Below are positions 43,705 to 51,080 of a stretch of DNA of 57,788 nucleotides, one piece after another. The number at the start of each line of letters is the position of its first letter. Positions within the stretch are counted from its first letter, which is position 1. The stretch lies in assembly GCA_021826315.1 (NCBI GenBank), contig JAKAZZ010000012.1:1-57788 (forward strand), in the 5' to 3' direction. The notes below the pieces were generated by a model. The model was not told the origin of the DNA. It made no database searches and saw only the letters and a list, made by a program, of their open reading frames with translations. The position numbers were made by a program, and so were the translations under genes. This DNA is from Actinomycetes bacterium (GTDB lineage Bacteria; Actinomycetota; Acidimicrobiia; Acidimicrobiales; Acidimicrobiaceae).

Positions 43705-44928
43705 GTGGACTACAAAGTTCTTTTGGACGGTATCGATGATATCGAACCGATGAGCGGTACGGTTCAGTATCTTATGGCTAATTATGGACAGCCGAGAGAT
43801 GCATTCGTGCGCGGCGAAGGAAGCTACCTTTTTCGAGAGGATGGAAGCCGCGTTCTTGACTTTCTTTCCGGCATTGCGGTCACTTCATTGGGGCACAGTT
43901 ATCCAGCAGTTGTAGAAGCGGTGGCAAATCAAGCAGGAAAGCTTATGCACACCTCTAACTTCTTTGCTAACGAGAATGGCCCAAAAGTCGCTTACCTACT
44001 AGACCGACTGATATCTTCATCGACCCCCACGAATGAAAGCGGAAAGATATTCTTCTCGAACTCAGGTGCCGAGGCGATGGAAGCTGCAATTAAGTTGGCG
44101 CGAAAGAGGCAGGGCAGCGACCGATACAAGTTCATAACGATCAACGGTGCATTCCACGGCAGAACCTTTGGGGCGTTGAGCGCAACGGCTCAGCCGGGGA
44201 AGAAAGAGGCGTTTGAACCTGTAGTGCCCGGATTTCATCACGTGAGTGCTGGAGACATTCAAAGTGTTGCCAAACTCATTGAGGCAGGTGGCGTAGGAGC
44301 GGTAATTATCGAGTCAATCCAAGGCGAATCTGGAGTGCGACCTCTAAGTGAAGACTTCGTCGGCGAGCTTCGAAGAATTACCAGTGACTCCGATACGCTG
44401 CTGATACTCGATGAAGTTCAAACCGGACTTGGTCGATGTGGGAGTTGGTTTGACTTTAGCCACCACGGAATAGCTCCTGACATTGTCGTTATGGCTAAGG
44501 CACTTGGCTCTGGTTTTCCAATTGGCGCAACATGGGCAAAAAATGGTGTAGCCGATGCATTTGTCGCCGGCGACCATGGAACAACTTACGGGGGTAATCC
44601 GCTAGCAACCGCGAGTGCGCTAGCCACATTGACCTCAATGATAAGGATCGATGCACCCAAGAGGGCTAGGGATCAAGGTTCCGAGTTAGCTGAGAGGTTG
44701 AGGGCCCTCGACAAGGTAGTCGAAGTACGTGGTAGAGGACTCCTGCTCGGTGCCGAATTAGATGGGATCGATGCTCCGTTGGTAGCTAGGTATGCGTTAG
44801 AGGGCGGTCTCGTAGTAAATCCCATTGGCTTTACTACGCTACGCCTTGCACCACCTCTGACCGTGAGCCTAGACGAAATTGAAGAGGCAGTTACGATTCT
44901 GGGCGACGCGATCAAGTTGGCTAGTTGA
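43705..44928 (+). CDS. argD: Acetylornithine aminotransferase
   Basis: About 407 residues, PLP fold-type I. Seen: FLSGIAVTSLGHSYPAV, FFSNSGAEAMEAAIKLAR, GAFHGRTFGALSATAQ, LILDEVQTGLGRCG and the PLP Lys in VVMAKALGSGFPIGA; TYGGNPLATA is the partner-subunit phosphate loop. Transaminates the semialdehyde to acetylornithine and may also serve lysine synthesis. I use GTG 43705 because GGGGAGG ends 4 nt upstream; the frame is open to GTG 43666, where no ribosome site is visible. Confidence 0.93.
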   Translation: MDYKVLLDGIDDIEPMSGTVQYLMANYGQPRDAFVRGEGSYLFREDGSRVLDFLSGIAVTSLGHSYPAVVEAVANQAGKLMHTSNFFANENGPKVAYLLDRLISSSTPTNESGKIFFSNSGAEAMEAAIKLARKRQGSDRYKFITINGAFHGRTFGALSATAQPGKKEAFEPVVPGFHHVSAGDIQSVAKLIEAGGVGAVIIESIQGESGVRPLSEDFVGELRRITSDSDTLLILDEVQTGLGRCGSWFDFSHHGIAPDIVVMAKALGSGFPIGATWAKNGVADAFVAGDHGTTYGGNPLATASALATLTSMIRIDAPKRARDQGSELAERLRALDKVVEVRGRGLLLGAELDGIDAPLVARYALEGGLVVNPIGFTTLRLAPPLTVSLDEIEEAVTILGDAIKLAS

Positions 44929-44991
44929 ATACGTACGAAGTGCCGAGATTCTTGTAAATGTGTAGTCGGAATGAATAGGTGAAAGAGCATT

Positions 44992-45897
44992 ATGCGTAGC
45001 TTTTTGGATTTAGTTGAAGTTTCGAGTGATGATATCCAAGAGATTCTCACCCTTTCTCGACGTGGCGGAAAAGTATTTAGTGAGGGCGATTCGGTCGCCC
45101 TCGTATTTGAAAAGCCATCGCTCAGAACGCGCAACTCCTGCGAGGTAGCTGTCAAGCGCCTTGGGGGTCATCCGGTGTACATCCAAAATAGCGAGGTCGG
45201 AATTGACAAGCGAGAGTCGGCTGAAGATATCGCTCGGACTCTAGCTACATACCATAGGGTTATTGCAGCTCGCGTATTTCGCCACGACGTGCTCGATAGG
45301 ATGGTTTCGGCCACAGATCGGATCGGGCGTAAGTTGCCGATCATCAACCTATTGTCAGATAGGAGTCATCCCTGCCAAGCAATCGCTGACCTGCTTACAA
45401 TAAGCGATGTAATGTCCCTTGGCAACTCCTTTAGTGGTATCAAAATTGCTTACGTAGGTGACTCGAATAATGTCGCCTTTTCACTCGCAGTGGCGGCTCT
45501 AAAGGTCGGAGCAACTGTTTCGATCGCAAGTCCCAATGAATACAGCTTTGATCAGTCGAGCCGAGATTACCTTGAAACTCTCGGCGAAGTGTTCTTTACC
45601 CTATCGCCTAAGGAAGCTTTGGCGGGCGCATCCGTAGTGTACAGCGATACCTGGATTTCTATGGGTGAAGAGAATGAAGCGGAAGTACGAAGGGCCATTT
45701 TTTCCCCTAACTATCAAGTCGATGCAGAGTTGATGGCCAGTGCAAATTCAAACGCGGTTTTTATGCACTGTCTACCTGCACATCGAGGCGAAGAAGTAAC
45801 TGCGGAAGTTTTTGAGGCTAATGCTCAAACGATTTTTGCTCAAGCCGGTAACCGATTGGACGCCTTTCAAGGGGTCCTTCGTTACTGTTTCGCTTGA
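44992..45897 (+). CDS. argF: Ornithine carbamoyltransferase
   Basis: 301 residues. The carbamoyl-phosphate loop reads KPSLRTRNSCE (SLRTR instead of STRTR, a known variant). Then HPCQAIADLLT, KIAYVGDSNNVA, SDTWISMGEE and the ornithine-binding HCLPAHRGEEVT. Makes citrulline from ornithine. 63 bp after argD, 25 bp before the argR start. ATG 44992 follows a GTGAAAGAG stretch. Confidence 0.96.
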   Translation: MRSFLDLVEVSSDDIQEILTLSRRGGKVFSEGDSVALVFEKPSLRTRNSCEVAVKRLGGHPVYIQNSEVGIDKRESAEDIARTLATYHRVIAARVFRHDVLDRMVSATDRIGRKLPIINLLSDRSHPCQAIADLLTISDVMSLGNSFSGIKIAYVGDSNNVAFSLAVAALKVGATVSIASPNEYSFDQSSRDYLETLGEVFFTLSPKEALAGASVVYSDTWISMGEENEAEVRRAIFSPNYQVDAELMASANSNAVFMHCLPAHRGEEVTAEVFEANAQTIFAQAGNRLDAFQGVLRYCFA

Positions 45898-45922
45898 GAT
45901 CTGACTGAAGTAGGTGGACTTT

Positions 45923-46384
45923 ATGACTAAGAATCGACGGCAATTTCAAATTGCAAAGTTATTAGAGACGGAATTTGTCAGTTCTCAGGTGCAGTTGGTA
46001 AGCCTCTTGGCAAAGGTCGGGATCGAGGCGACCCAGGCGACTGTATCAAGGGACCTTGAAGATCTTGGTGCTATCAAAGTCAAAGTTCCAGGTGGTGAGT
46101 TGGTCTATGCGATACCTTCAAATCAAAAGGATGTTGCTAGCGAGAACGATCACCTGCGGCGAGTTCTGTCTGAGTGGGTAATTGATGTCGTAATATCGAG
46201 CAATATCGTATTGATAAAGACTCCGCCTGGTTCGGCTCATGTTGTTGCCTCGGCAATGGATCGAACGACAATCGACGGAGTGCTGGGTACTGTCGCCGGC
46301 GACGACACCGTTTTGGTTGTTACAACTATCGATGAGGCTCGCAATTTATATGCGAGATTAAGCGAGCTTTCGGGTCTCGAATGA
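45923..46384 (+). CDS. argR: Arginine repressor
   Basis: About 153 residues. Winged-helix N-terminus (LLAKVGIEATQATVSRDLEDLGAIKVK, about 25-65) and C-terminal hexamerisation/Arg-binding domain with the GTVAGDDTVLVV core. As an Arg-bound hexamer it should repress the operon it lies in, through the ARG-box-like sites before argC, giving negative autoregulation. ATG 45923 with AGGTGG 5 nt upstream; GTG 45914 overlaps that ribosome site and is less likely. Confidence 0.95.
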   Translation: MTKNRRQFQIAKLLETEFVSSQVQLVSLLAKVGIEATQATVSRDLEDLGAIKVKVPGGELVYAIPSNQKDVASENDHLRRVLSEWVIDVVISSNIVLIKTPPGSAHVVASAMDRTTIDGVLGTVAGDDTVLVVTTIDEARNLYARLSELSGLE

Positions 46385-46464
46385 CTGAGGCGAACAAAGT
46401 AAGCTGTGATGGCGCAAAAAGTTTTTAGAGGCTGTTTTAACGTTTTGAGATCGGGGAGAAGAAA

Positions 46465-47652
46465 TTGGCAAAGAGAGTAGTACTCGCCTATTCGGGTGGA
46501 CTGGATACATCGGTAGCAGTCAAATGGATTAGTCAGAATTATGGTTACGAAGTAATTGCAATGGCGATGGATGTTGGTCAAGGCGGCGACTTTGAGGTTA
46601 TTCGCCATCGGGCAATCGCAGCAGGTGCTGTAGCTGTTGAGGTGATCGACGCTCGTGCAGACTTTGCGGAAAATTTCGTTTTGCCTACTTTGCATGCAAA
46701 TGCCCTATACGAAGGAAAGTATCCTTTGGTGTCCTCTCTCTCTCGACCCGTTATCGTAAAGGGACTTGTCGATACAGCGAAGAAGTATGGCGCCGAGGCG
46801 GTCGCACACGGGTGTACGGGTAAGGGTAACGACCAGGTTCGATTCGAAGTTGGAATTCGAGCGCTCAACCCTAACCTTGAGATTATCGCGCCAGTGCGGA
46901 CGTGGGGTTTTTCACGTGCGGACTCTATCGATTATGCCCAGGCGCACTCGATTCCGATTGCCGCCTCCAAGGAAAAGCCGTACTCTATCGATCAAAACCT
47001 ATGGGGTAGGGCAGTTGAATGTGGTGAGATGGAAGATCCTTGGGCTGAGCCGCCACATGACGTTTACGAGATGACCGTACCGACGCGGCAAGATCGAAGC
47101 GAGATTACCATCACCTTCAACGAGGGAAAACCAGTGGCGTTAGATGGCATGGCTATGACCCTCGTTGAGATGATTGATAAGTTGAACGACCTTTTCGGTT
47201 CATATGGATATGGTCGAATCGATATGGTCGAAAATCGACGCGTAGGTATTAAGAGTCGGGAAGTCTACGAGGCGCCTGCCGCCCTGGGGCTGATTCTCGC
47301 CCACAGTGAACTTGAGGATCTTACGCTTGAGCGAGATCTAGCTCACGAAAAGGCTAAGTTATCGCAACGTATTGCCGAATTGATATACGACGGTCTTTGG
47401 TTCTCTCCTCTACGTGAAGGGCTGAGTGAGTTTATGTCCTACAGCCAGCGATATGTATCCGGTGATGTCCGATTGGCACTCGAGCCAAATAGGGTCTATG
47501 TCGTAGGTAGGCGCTCTTCATATTCGCTCTACGACTACGAGCTTGCGACATACGAAAAGGAAGATCAATTCCGTCACAGCGATGCAGAAGGTTTCGTTCG
47601 CATTTGGGGCCTTGGCGTTGAGACGTGGTCAAAACGGCAAGGAAGTAAGTAA
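46465..47652 (+). CDS. argG: Argininosuccinate synthase
   Basis: 395 residues. N-type ATP pyrophosphatase motif AYSGGLDTSVAVKW at the N-terminus, AHGCTGKGNDQVRFE, and YSIDQNLWGRAVECG. Condenses citrulline and aspartate using ATP. Start is TTG 46465 with GGGGAG upstream; no better start fits, since the motif begins 6 residues later. 80 bp after argR. Confidence 0.97.
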   Translation: MAKRVVLAYSGGLDTSVAVKWISQNYGYEVIAMAMDVGQGGDFEVIRHRAIAAGAVAVEVIDARADFAENFVLPTLHANALYEGKYPLVSSLSRPVIVKGLVDTAKKYGAEAVAHGCTGKGNDQVRFEVGIRALNPNLEIIAPVRTWGFSRADSIDYAQAHSIPIAASKEKPYSIDQNLWGRAVECGEMEDPWAEPPHDVYEMTVPTRQDRSEITITFNEGKPVALDGMAMTLVEMIDKLNDLFGSYGYGRIDMVENRRVGIKSREVYEAPAALGLILAHSELEDLTLERDLAHEKAKLSQRIAELIYDGLWFSPLREGLSEFMSYSQRYVSGDVRLALEPNRVYVVGRRSSYSLYDYELATYEKEDQFRHSDAEGFVRIWGLGVETWSKRQGSK

Positions 47653-47689
47653 TCGCACTGATTTGGTGCTTTGTGGAGGTTTATAGAAG

Positions 47690-49084
47690 ATGACGCTATG
47701 GCATGGACGATTTGCTTCAGAGCCGTCGCGCGAACTGTGGGACTATACCGAGTCCCTCACATTCGATCGAACTCTAGCACTCGACGACATTGTTGGCTCT
47801 AAGGCGCATCTGAGTGGCTTGCATAAAGTGGGAATCATCGGTGAAGCTGAATTCGAGACAGTTCTTGAAGCCCTGAATACCATTGAAAATGAGCTTCGGG
47901 AAGGTGTGTTTGGCTTTCTGGATTCAGATGAGGACATACACACGGCCATCGAGAGGCGAGTAACAGAGATTGCGGGCGATGCGGGTGCGAAACTTCACAC
48001 CGGTAGGAGCCGAAATGACCAAGTTGCAACAGATCTTCGGCTCTTTGTTCGACGTGAACTACTACTCGTAGCAGACAGGATTACTGAGCTCGAAACTGCC
48101 CTTGCTGATCTTGCCGAAGAGGCTAAAGATGCATACATGCCGGGATATACGCACATGCAAAAGGCGCAGCCTGTCTTATTTGGCCATCACCTTTTGGCTC
48201 ATGGTTGGGCGCTTAGCAGAGATGTGGATCGAATTACCGATACGTTGGACCGTCTTGACATCTCCCCACTAGGGGCAGGTGCATTAGGAGGTTCAACTCT
48301 TCCTATCGATCCGCAGTTCACAAGTCAATTGCTGCACTTCTCAAAGCCTTTTGAAAATTCGCTCGATGCAGTTTCGGATCGTGACTTCGTGGCTGAAACG
48401 CTCTTCAATCTTTCGCTGATTGCAGTGCATCTTTCTCGAATTGGTGAAGAGATAGTCCTATGGTCTACCGAAGAGTTTGGTTACGTTCGCCTTGATGACG
48501 CATTTTCTACGGGATCCTCGATGTTGCCACAGAAGAAGAACCCTGACATTGCGGAGCTGGCGCGCGGCAAGACGGGAAGATTGATTGGGCACCTTGGTGG
48601 CTTTCTAACTACTCTAAAGGGATTACCTTTGAGCTATAACCGGGATCTTCAAGAGGATAAAGAGCCGCTCTTCGATTCAATCAATCAGGTTTCCAGGGCA
48701 CTTAGCGCCATTAAGGGAATGCTTACAACTGCGACCTTCGACTTCTCGCGCATGCGAAAGGCCGCCGATTCGCCTTACCTTTGCGCGATTGACTTAGCTG
48801 AATTCTTGGTGCGCAAACAAGTTCCATTCCGTAAAGCACATGCTGTCGTCGGTGGTCTTGTGCGAGACTCTCTTGAACGTCACGTTCCTCTCGAGGAACT
48901 CGTCTCAGCTCATCCCCTTCTTGGTGAGGAGGCAGCTAAATTGCTAGAGCCTGGTGCATCTGTGCGGCACCGAATTAGTCGCGGTGGTGCGGGGATTGCA
49001 GCAGTTGAGGAGCAGCGTTCAATCTACCGAGATTCGCTCCAAGAGCAGATGAAAAGAATTGGGTCTTTCGATCACTTCAGGTAA
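47690..49084 (+). CDS. argH: Argininosuccinate lyase
   Basis: 464 residues, fumarase/aspartase superfamily. LWHGRFASEPSREL start, DEDIHTAIERR, HTGRSRNDQVATDLRL, GYTHMQKAQPVLFGHH with the catalytic His, and the mobile GSSMLPQKKNPDIAELARGK loop with the catalytic Ser. Last step: argininosuccinate to arginine and fumarate. Last gene of the arginine operon; the next gene begins only 11 bp later and may be read with it. Confidence 0.97.
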   Translation: MTLWHGRFASEPSRELWDYTESLTFDRTLALDDIVGSKAHLSGLHKVGIIGEAEFETVLEALNTIENELREGVFGFLDSDEDIHTAIERRVTEIAGDAGAKLHTGRSRNDQVATDLRLFVRRELLLVADRITELETALADLAEEAKDAYMPGYTHMQKAQPVLFGHHLLAHGWALSRDVDRITDTLDRLDISPLGAGALGGSTLPIDPQFTSQLLHFSKPFENSLDAVSDRDFVAETLFNLSLIAVHLSRIGEEIVLWSTEEFGYVRLDDAFSTGSSMLPQKKNPDIAELARGKTGRLIGHLGGFLTTLKGLPLSYNRDLQEDKEPLFDSINQVSRALSAIKGMLTTATFDFSRMRKAADSPYLCAIDLAEFLVRKQVPFRKAHAVVGGLVRDSLERHVPLEELVSAHPLLGEEAAKLLEPGASVRHRISRGGAGIAAVEEQRSIYRDSLQEQMKRIGSFDHFR

Positions 49085-49095
49085 GGCAGACTTAG

Positions 49096-49473
49096 TTGAC
49101 AGAGGGCACGAAGTATGAATACGTAGTTACCTTTGGCGACGTAGATGCACAGAGGGTCACCTATAACGGTCGACATCTGGACATCGTTGATGATTTCCTT
49201 TACCATTTCCTAACTTCGGAAGGGGGATCTGCCACCTTCATCTCGTTCCGAGTTACCAGTATCGAAATTGATTATCTCGCTTCTACTCGCCTTGGTGATC
49301 GAATTTTGGTAGAGGTTGAAGACACTAATCTCTTGACCGTTGACAATAACGATTACGGAAGTTTTGCCTCCTACGAGTCGACGTTGACCTTTTCGGTTGG
49401 AGAGAAGAGGGTATCGTCAGTCGTGGTTTTATTTGACGTATGCCACAATGTGCACCAAACCTACGAGACTTAA
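49096..49473 (+). CDS. Hotdog-fold acyl-CoA thioesterase-like protein
   Basis: 125 residues, single hotdog domain of the 4-hydroxybenzoyl-CoA thioesterase type. FGDVDAQRVTYNGRHLDIVDDFLYHFL carries the catalytic-type Asp and the long helix. IEIDYLASTRLGDRILVEVE is the sheet that follows. Substrate unknown; likely a cytosolic housekeeping thioesterase. TTG 49096 is 11 bp after argH, so it is probably translated from the same mRNA. A second hotdog gene lies at 50532. Confidence 0.78.
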   Translation: MTEGTKYEYVVTFGDVDAQRVTYNGRHLDIVDDFLYHFLTSEGGSATFISFRVTSIEIDYLASTRLGDRILVEVEDTNLLTVDNNDYGSFASYESTLTFSVGEKRVSSVVVLFDVCHNVHQTYET

Positions 49474-49561
49474 TTATGGCGCCAATTTGAACTTGATATT
49501 CCTAGCAAATCGATTTGGGCAATTTGGGGTTGGTGGAAGTTTTTATAGAGGGGTATTCACT

Positions 49562-50104
49562 TTGAATCGCGCCTTTTTTGAGCGCCCAGCTGTAACAGTA
49601 GCACGAGATCTTATTGGCGTAATTGTAGTAAAAGGGGACCGACAGTTTCGGATCGTTGAGACAGAAGCCTATGGAGGCAGTGACGATCCAGCCTCGCACG
49701 CATTTCATGGTCCGACCAAAAGATGTGCGCCTATGTTCGAACCTGGCGGTTATATCTATGTTTACTTGAGCTATGGCGTACACAAATGTTTGAACTTCGT
49801 TACCGGAGCGCGGGGAGAGGGACGTGCCGTTCTCATTAGGTCTATTATCGAAGTGCCAAAGTCGGAGGGATTGTTTGCGGAACCTCTGATCCTAGGGCCG
49901 GGACGTGTCGGGAAATGTCTTGAAGCCGACCTATCTTGGTCAGGAGTAGACCTTTTTTCTGAAGAGTCTCCACTCCGAGTGCAGCATGGAAGAGAATCAA
50001 ACGTTGTTGCATCGAAAAGGATTGGAATTTCGAAAGGTAGTGAATTTGAGTGGAGGTTTTACGATTCGAAATTATCTCGCTTAGAATTCAAGGAATCTAG
50101 ATAG
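49562..50104 (+). CDS. 3-methyladenine DNA glycosylase (AAG/MPG family)
   Basis: About 180 residues, close to the family's usual ~200. Catalytic region RIVETEAYGGSDDPASHAFHG with the active-site Glu, then CAPMFEPGGYIYVYLSYGVHKCLNFVTG and GPGRVGKCL. Excises alkylated purines such as 3-methyladenine and hypoxanthine, starting base-excision repair. I start at TTG 49562 (GAGGGG 8 nt upstream). The frame is open to 49397, but that part overlaps the thioesterase gene. The 3' end overlaps the convergent MarR gene by 46 bp. Confidence 0.9.
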   Translation: MNRAFFERPAVTVARDLIGVIVVKGDRQFRIVETEAYGGSDDPASHAFHGPTKRCAPMFEPGGYIYVYLSYGVHKCLNFVTGARGEGRAVLIRSIIEVPKSEGLFAEPLILGPGRVGKCLEADLSWSGVDLFSEESPLRVQHGRESNVVASKRIGISKGSEFEWRFYDSKLSRLEFKESR

Positions 50105-50514
50105 CCCTGAACTTTGCCAAGCGTGGAGGAGAGCTCGTTGATCTCTTCTTTAGTCAAGCACTCCTCGAATCTCTTCTCTTGGCTGGTAATTCTATCTATG
50201 AGCTCAACTGCCGTCTCGACTCCAGAAGCGGTTAGGGATATGAACCGAGGTCTACCACGTTCCGAGACGCTCGAACTAATCATTCCGGCATCTTCCAAGA
50301 AATCGATGCCACGTTTTACGTTCATTGGGTCGGCTCTTAGTCTTCTAGCGACTTCACGAAGCCCGATCTCTCCATTAGCTTCATAGATAGTTCGTAGTAT
50401 CGCAGCATGCGGTGGTGTGATGCCAAGGTCCGCAATTGTTTCACTCCAATTTGATTTCAAGATCCGCGCTAGACGCGAAATATTGAATCCGATTCCTTCC
50501 TCTAGACGTTTCAA
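50059..50514 (-). CDS. MarR-family transcriptional regulator
   Basis: 151 residues. Winged helix-turn-helix: ITPPHAAILRTIYEANGEIGLREVARRLRADPMNVKRGIDFLEDAGMI, wing SSSVSERGRPRFISLTASG, flanked by dimerisation helices. MarR proteins usually repress nearby genes until a small molecule binds. Candidate targets are the divergent hotdog gene 17 bp away or itself. Its 3' end overlaps the glycosylase gene by 46 bp, so convergent transcripts would form a short antisense duplex. Confidence 0.85.
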   Translation of the reverse strand: MKRLEEGIGFNISRLARILKSNWSETIADLGITPPHAAILRTIYEANGEIGLREVARRLRADPMNVKRGIDFLEDAGMISSSVSERGRPRFISLTASGVETAVELIDRITSQEKRFEECLTKEEINELSSTLGKVQGYLDSLNSKRDNFES

Positions 50515-50531
50515 TTGAAGATCAATCCTTG

Positions 50532-51014
50532 ATGCTAGTGACCGCCACCCGCGGGTTGAGAGATATTGTATCTACTACGCTACTAGCGGTGGAACGTGTT
50601 GATTCTTTAAAGACTAACGGTGGTGGCCGTTCAGTAGGAAACGTGAATTTCTCGTACCGTGATTTTGATTTGTACGGACATCTTCGACCATCAGCGCTTT
50701 TATCTAAGTGTGATGACGCGCTCGACTTCTACTTTAGAAGGCAAGGGGGAGTCGCTCTTGGTATTGAATGGGATTTCGTCCTGCGTAGGGCATCACTAAA
50801 GGTCGATAGTGATCTGGACGTCGGTACTTCTTTGTATCAATTCATGGCGATGACCAATTTAGGGGAAACTTCATTTACTGTTGAATATTCATTTTTAGAT
50901 GGATCGTCAACTGTCGCACGCTCATCGATTACATACGTCTCTATCTCCGTTGAATCGATGGTTAAGGTTGCAACTCCCACACATATTCGTTCTTTGATTC
51001 GAGATATCGGATAG
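50532..51014 (+). CDS. Hotdog-fold thioesterase-like protein
   Basis: About 160 residues. NFSYRDFDLYGHLRPSALLSKCDDALDFYF is the hotdog helix with its Asp; GIEWDFVLRRASLKVDSDL is the following sheet. The N-terminal ~40 residues look non-conserved, and no strong ribosome site is visible before 50532, so the true start may be GTG 50642 (AGGAAAC before it). Divergent from the MarR gene, so possibly its target. Substrate unknown. Confidence 0.7.
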   Translation: MLVTATRGLRDIVSTTLLAVERVDSLKTNGGGRSVGNVNFSYRDFDLYGHLRPSALLSKCDDALDFYFRRQGGVALGIEWDFVLRRASLKVDSDLDVGTSLYQFMAMTNLGETSFTVEYSFLDGSSTVARSSITYVSISVESMVKVATPTHIRSLIRDIG

Positions 51015-51080
51015 CACTCATCGAAGCTGATTTGTCTGTCGTGCTCGAGCTCATCTTCTAGATCTGAGGTGTTGCCCCTG

